Assembly: GCA_947475475.1 (NCBI GenBank)
Contig: CANJOG010000012.1
Coordinates: forward strand, 1-15,086
Length of the DNA stretch: 15,086 bases
Source of the DNA: Acetobacteraceae bacterium
GTDB taxonomy: Bacteria; Pseudomonadota; Alphaproteobacteria; Acetobacterales; Acetobacteraceae
Direction of reading: 5' to 3'
A program made the translations under genes and the position numbers. Under the pieces are notes generated by a model. The model was not told where the DNA came from and did not search any database. It saw nothing but the letters and a program-made list of their open reading frames with translations. Shown here piece after piece: positions 14,926 to 15,086 of this stretch. How positions within the stretch are numbered: position 1 is the first letter of the stretch; every line of letters begins with the position of its first letter.

Positions 14926-14966
14926 AGCCGGGGGCTCGCCTTTCAGGCGGGCTTCTTGGCCCGGCT
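14926..14966. repeat. Nested hairpin upstream of the catabolic operon
   Basis: Outer stem AGCCGGG (14926-14932) pairs perfectly with CCCGGCT (14960-14966). The inner stem GCTCGCC/GGCGGGC (14934-14940 and 14946-14952) has one T-G pair and a 5-base loop. It lies between the stop of the right-edge regulator (15020) and the first operon gene. On the minus strand it could end the regulator transcript, but no T-run follows (ATTATGGG), so it could equally be a leader structure or operator. Confidence 0.4.
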
Positions 14967-15019
14967 GGGTCAATTTGGGTAATTGGGGCTCATCGGTGTC
15001 CTGCAAGACTCCTGTCGCG

Positions 15020-15086
15020 TCACCGCTCGGCCAGCAAGCCGTAGTGCTTGATTTTGCTGTAAAGCGTCTTGCGGGAAATTCCAAGA
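15020..15086 (-). CDS. C-terminal end of Fis-type HTH regulator, probably sigma-54-dependent (partial)
   Basis: Only the last 21 codons and the stop lie in the window; the gene runs off the right edge. The visible sequence, GISRKTLYSKIKHYGL followed by LAER and stop, is the second and recognition helices of a Fis-type (HTH_8) domain. Such a domain ending a protein is typical of sigma-54-dependent enhancer-binding activators (NtrC/AcoR types), though short Fis-like proteins share it. It is on the same strand and directly upstream of the catabolic series (166 nt to the first start), so it is a good candidate for its regulator. Confidence 0.75.
   Translation of the reverse strand, partial: LGISRKTLYSKIKHYGLLAER

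Noticed and set aside
14921..14926. TATTAT on the minus strand as a -10 box for the operon
   Set aside because: No matching -35 element lies 16-18 bases upstream, and the site overlaps the edge of the hairpin, so it was not called as a promoter.
14965..14997. Three G-runs on the plus strand as a G-quadruplex
   Set aside because: Only three runs of three or more G occur within quadruplex distance; a fourth is lacking.

Overview
The window looks like chromosomal or large-replicon DNA of a GC-rich proteobacterium, most likely an alphaproteobacterium. The reasons are GC-rich coding sequence, Shine-Dalgarno-type starts, a Tat-exported Liv-type binding protein, and a family mix (UPF0261/Tm-1, MmgE/PrpD, Ldh-type reductase, Liv ABC transporter) common in catabolic islands of Hyphomicrobiales and relatives. 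The taxonomic call is inference; there is no rRNA or marker gene here.

Layout. Positions 1-490 carry no recognisable gene. They are about 50% G+C over 1-360 by hand count and hold several short repeats and hairpins. A single plus-strand gene follows (491-1675): a stand-alone, MetE C-terminal-type zinc methyltransferase homologue. It converges on a long minus-strand gene series, and the 109-nt convergent gap holds two inverted repeats. From 14853 down to 1785, thirteen genes lie on the minus strand, mostly with gaps of 6-64 nt or a 4-nt overlap. In transcription order they are: UPF0261/Tm-1-like protein, PEP-hydrolase-like TIM barrel, SDR, MmgE/PrpD, second SDR, Gfo/Idh/MocA oxidoreductase; then, after a 222-nt structured gap, an Ldh-family oxidoreductase, LivG, LivF, LivK, LivH, LivM and an SMP-30/gluconolactonase-family lactonase. 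At the right edge (15020-15086, minus) are the last 21 codons of a Fis-type HTH, probably a sigma-54-dependent activator lying just upstream of the cluster.

How it may work together (inference). A periplasmic binding protein and LivHMGF import a small organic acid, amino-acid-like or sugar-acid-like compound. Four NAD(P)-dependent oxidoreductases (two SDRs, Gfo/Idh/MocA, Ldh-type) oxidise or reduce it. SMP-30 could open a lactone made by one of them, and MmgE/PrpD could dehydrate, decarboxylate or epimerise a carboxylate. The Tm-1/TIM-barrel pair, which is fused in the plant protein Tm-1, would supply an enzymatic step of unknown chemistry. No member fixes the substrate, so the cluster is best described as an uncharacterised catabolic operon with its own importer. 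All thirteen full-length minus-strand genes appear intact. No mobile-element gene, tRNA, rRNA or CRISPR array was found.
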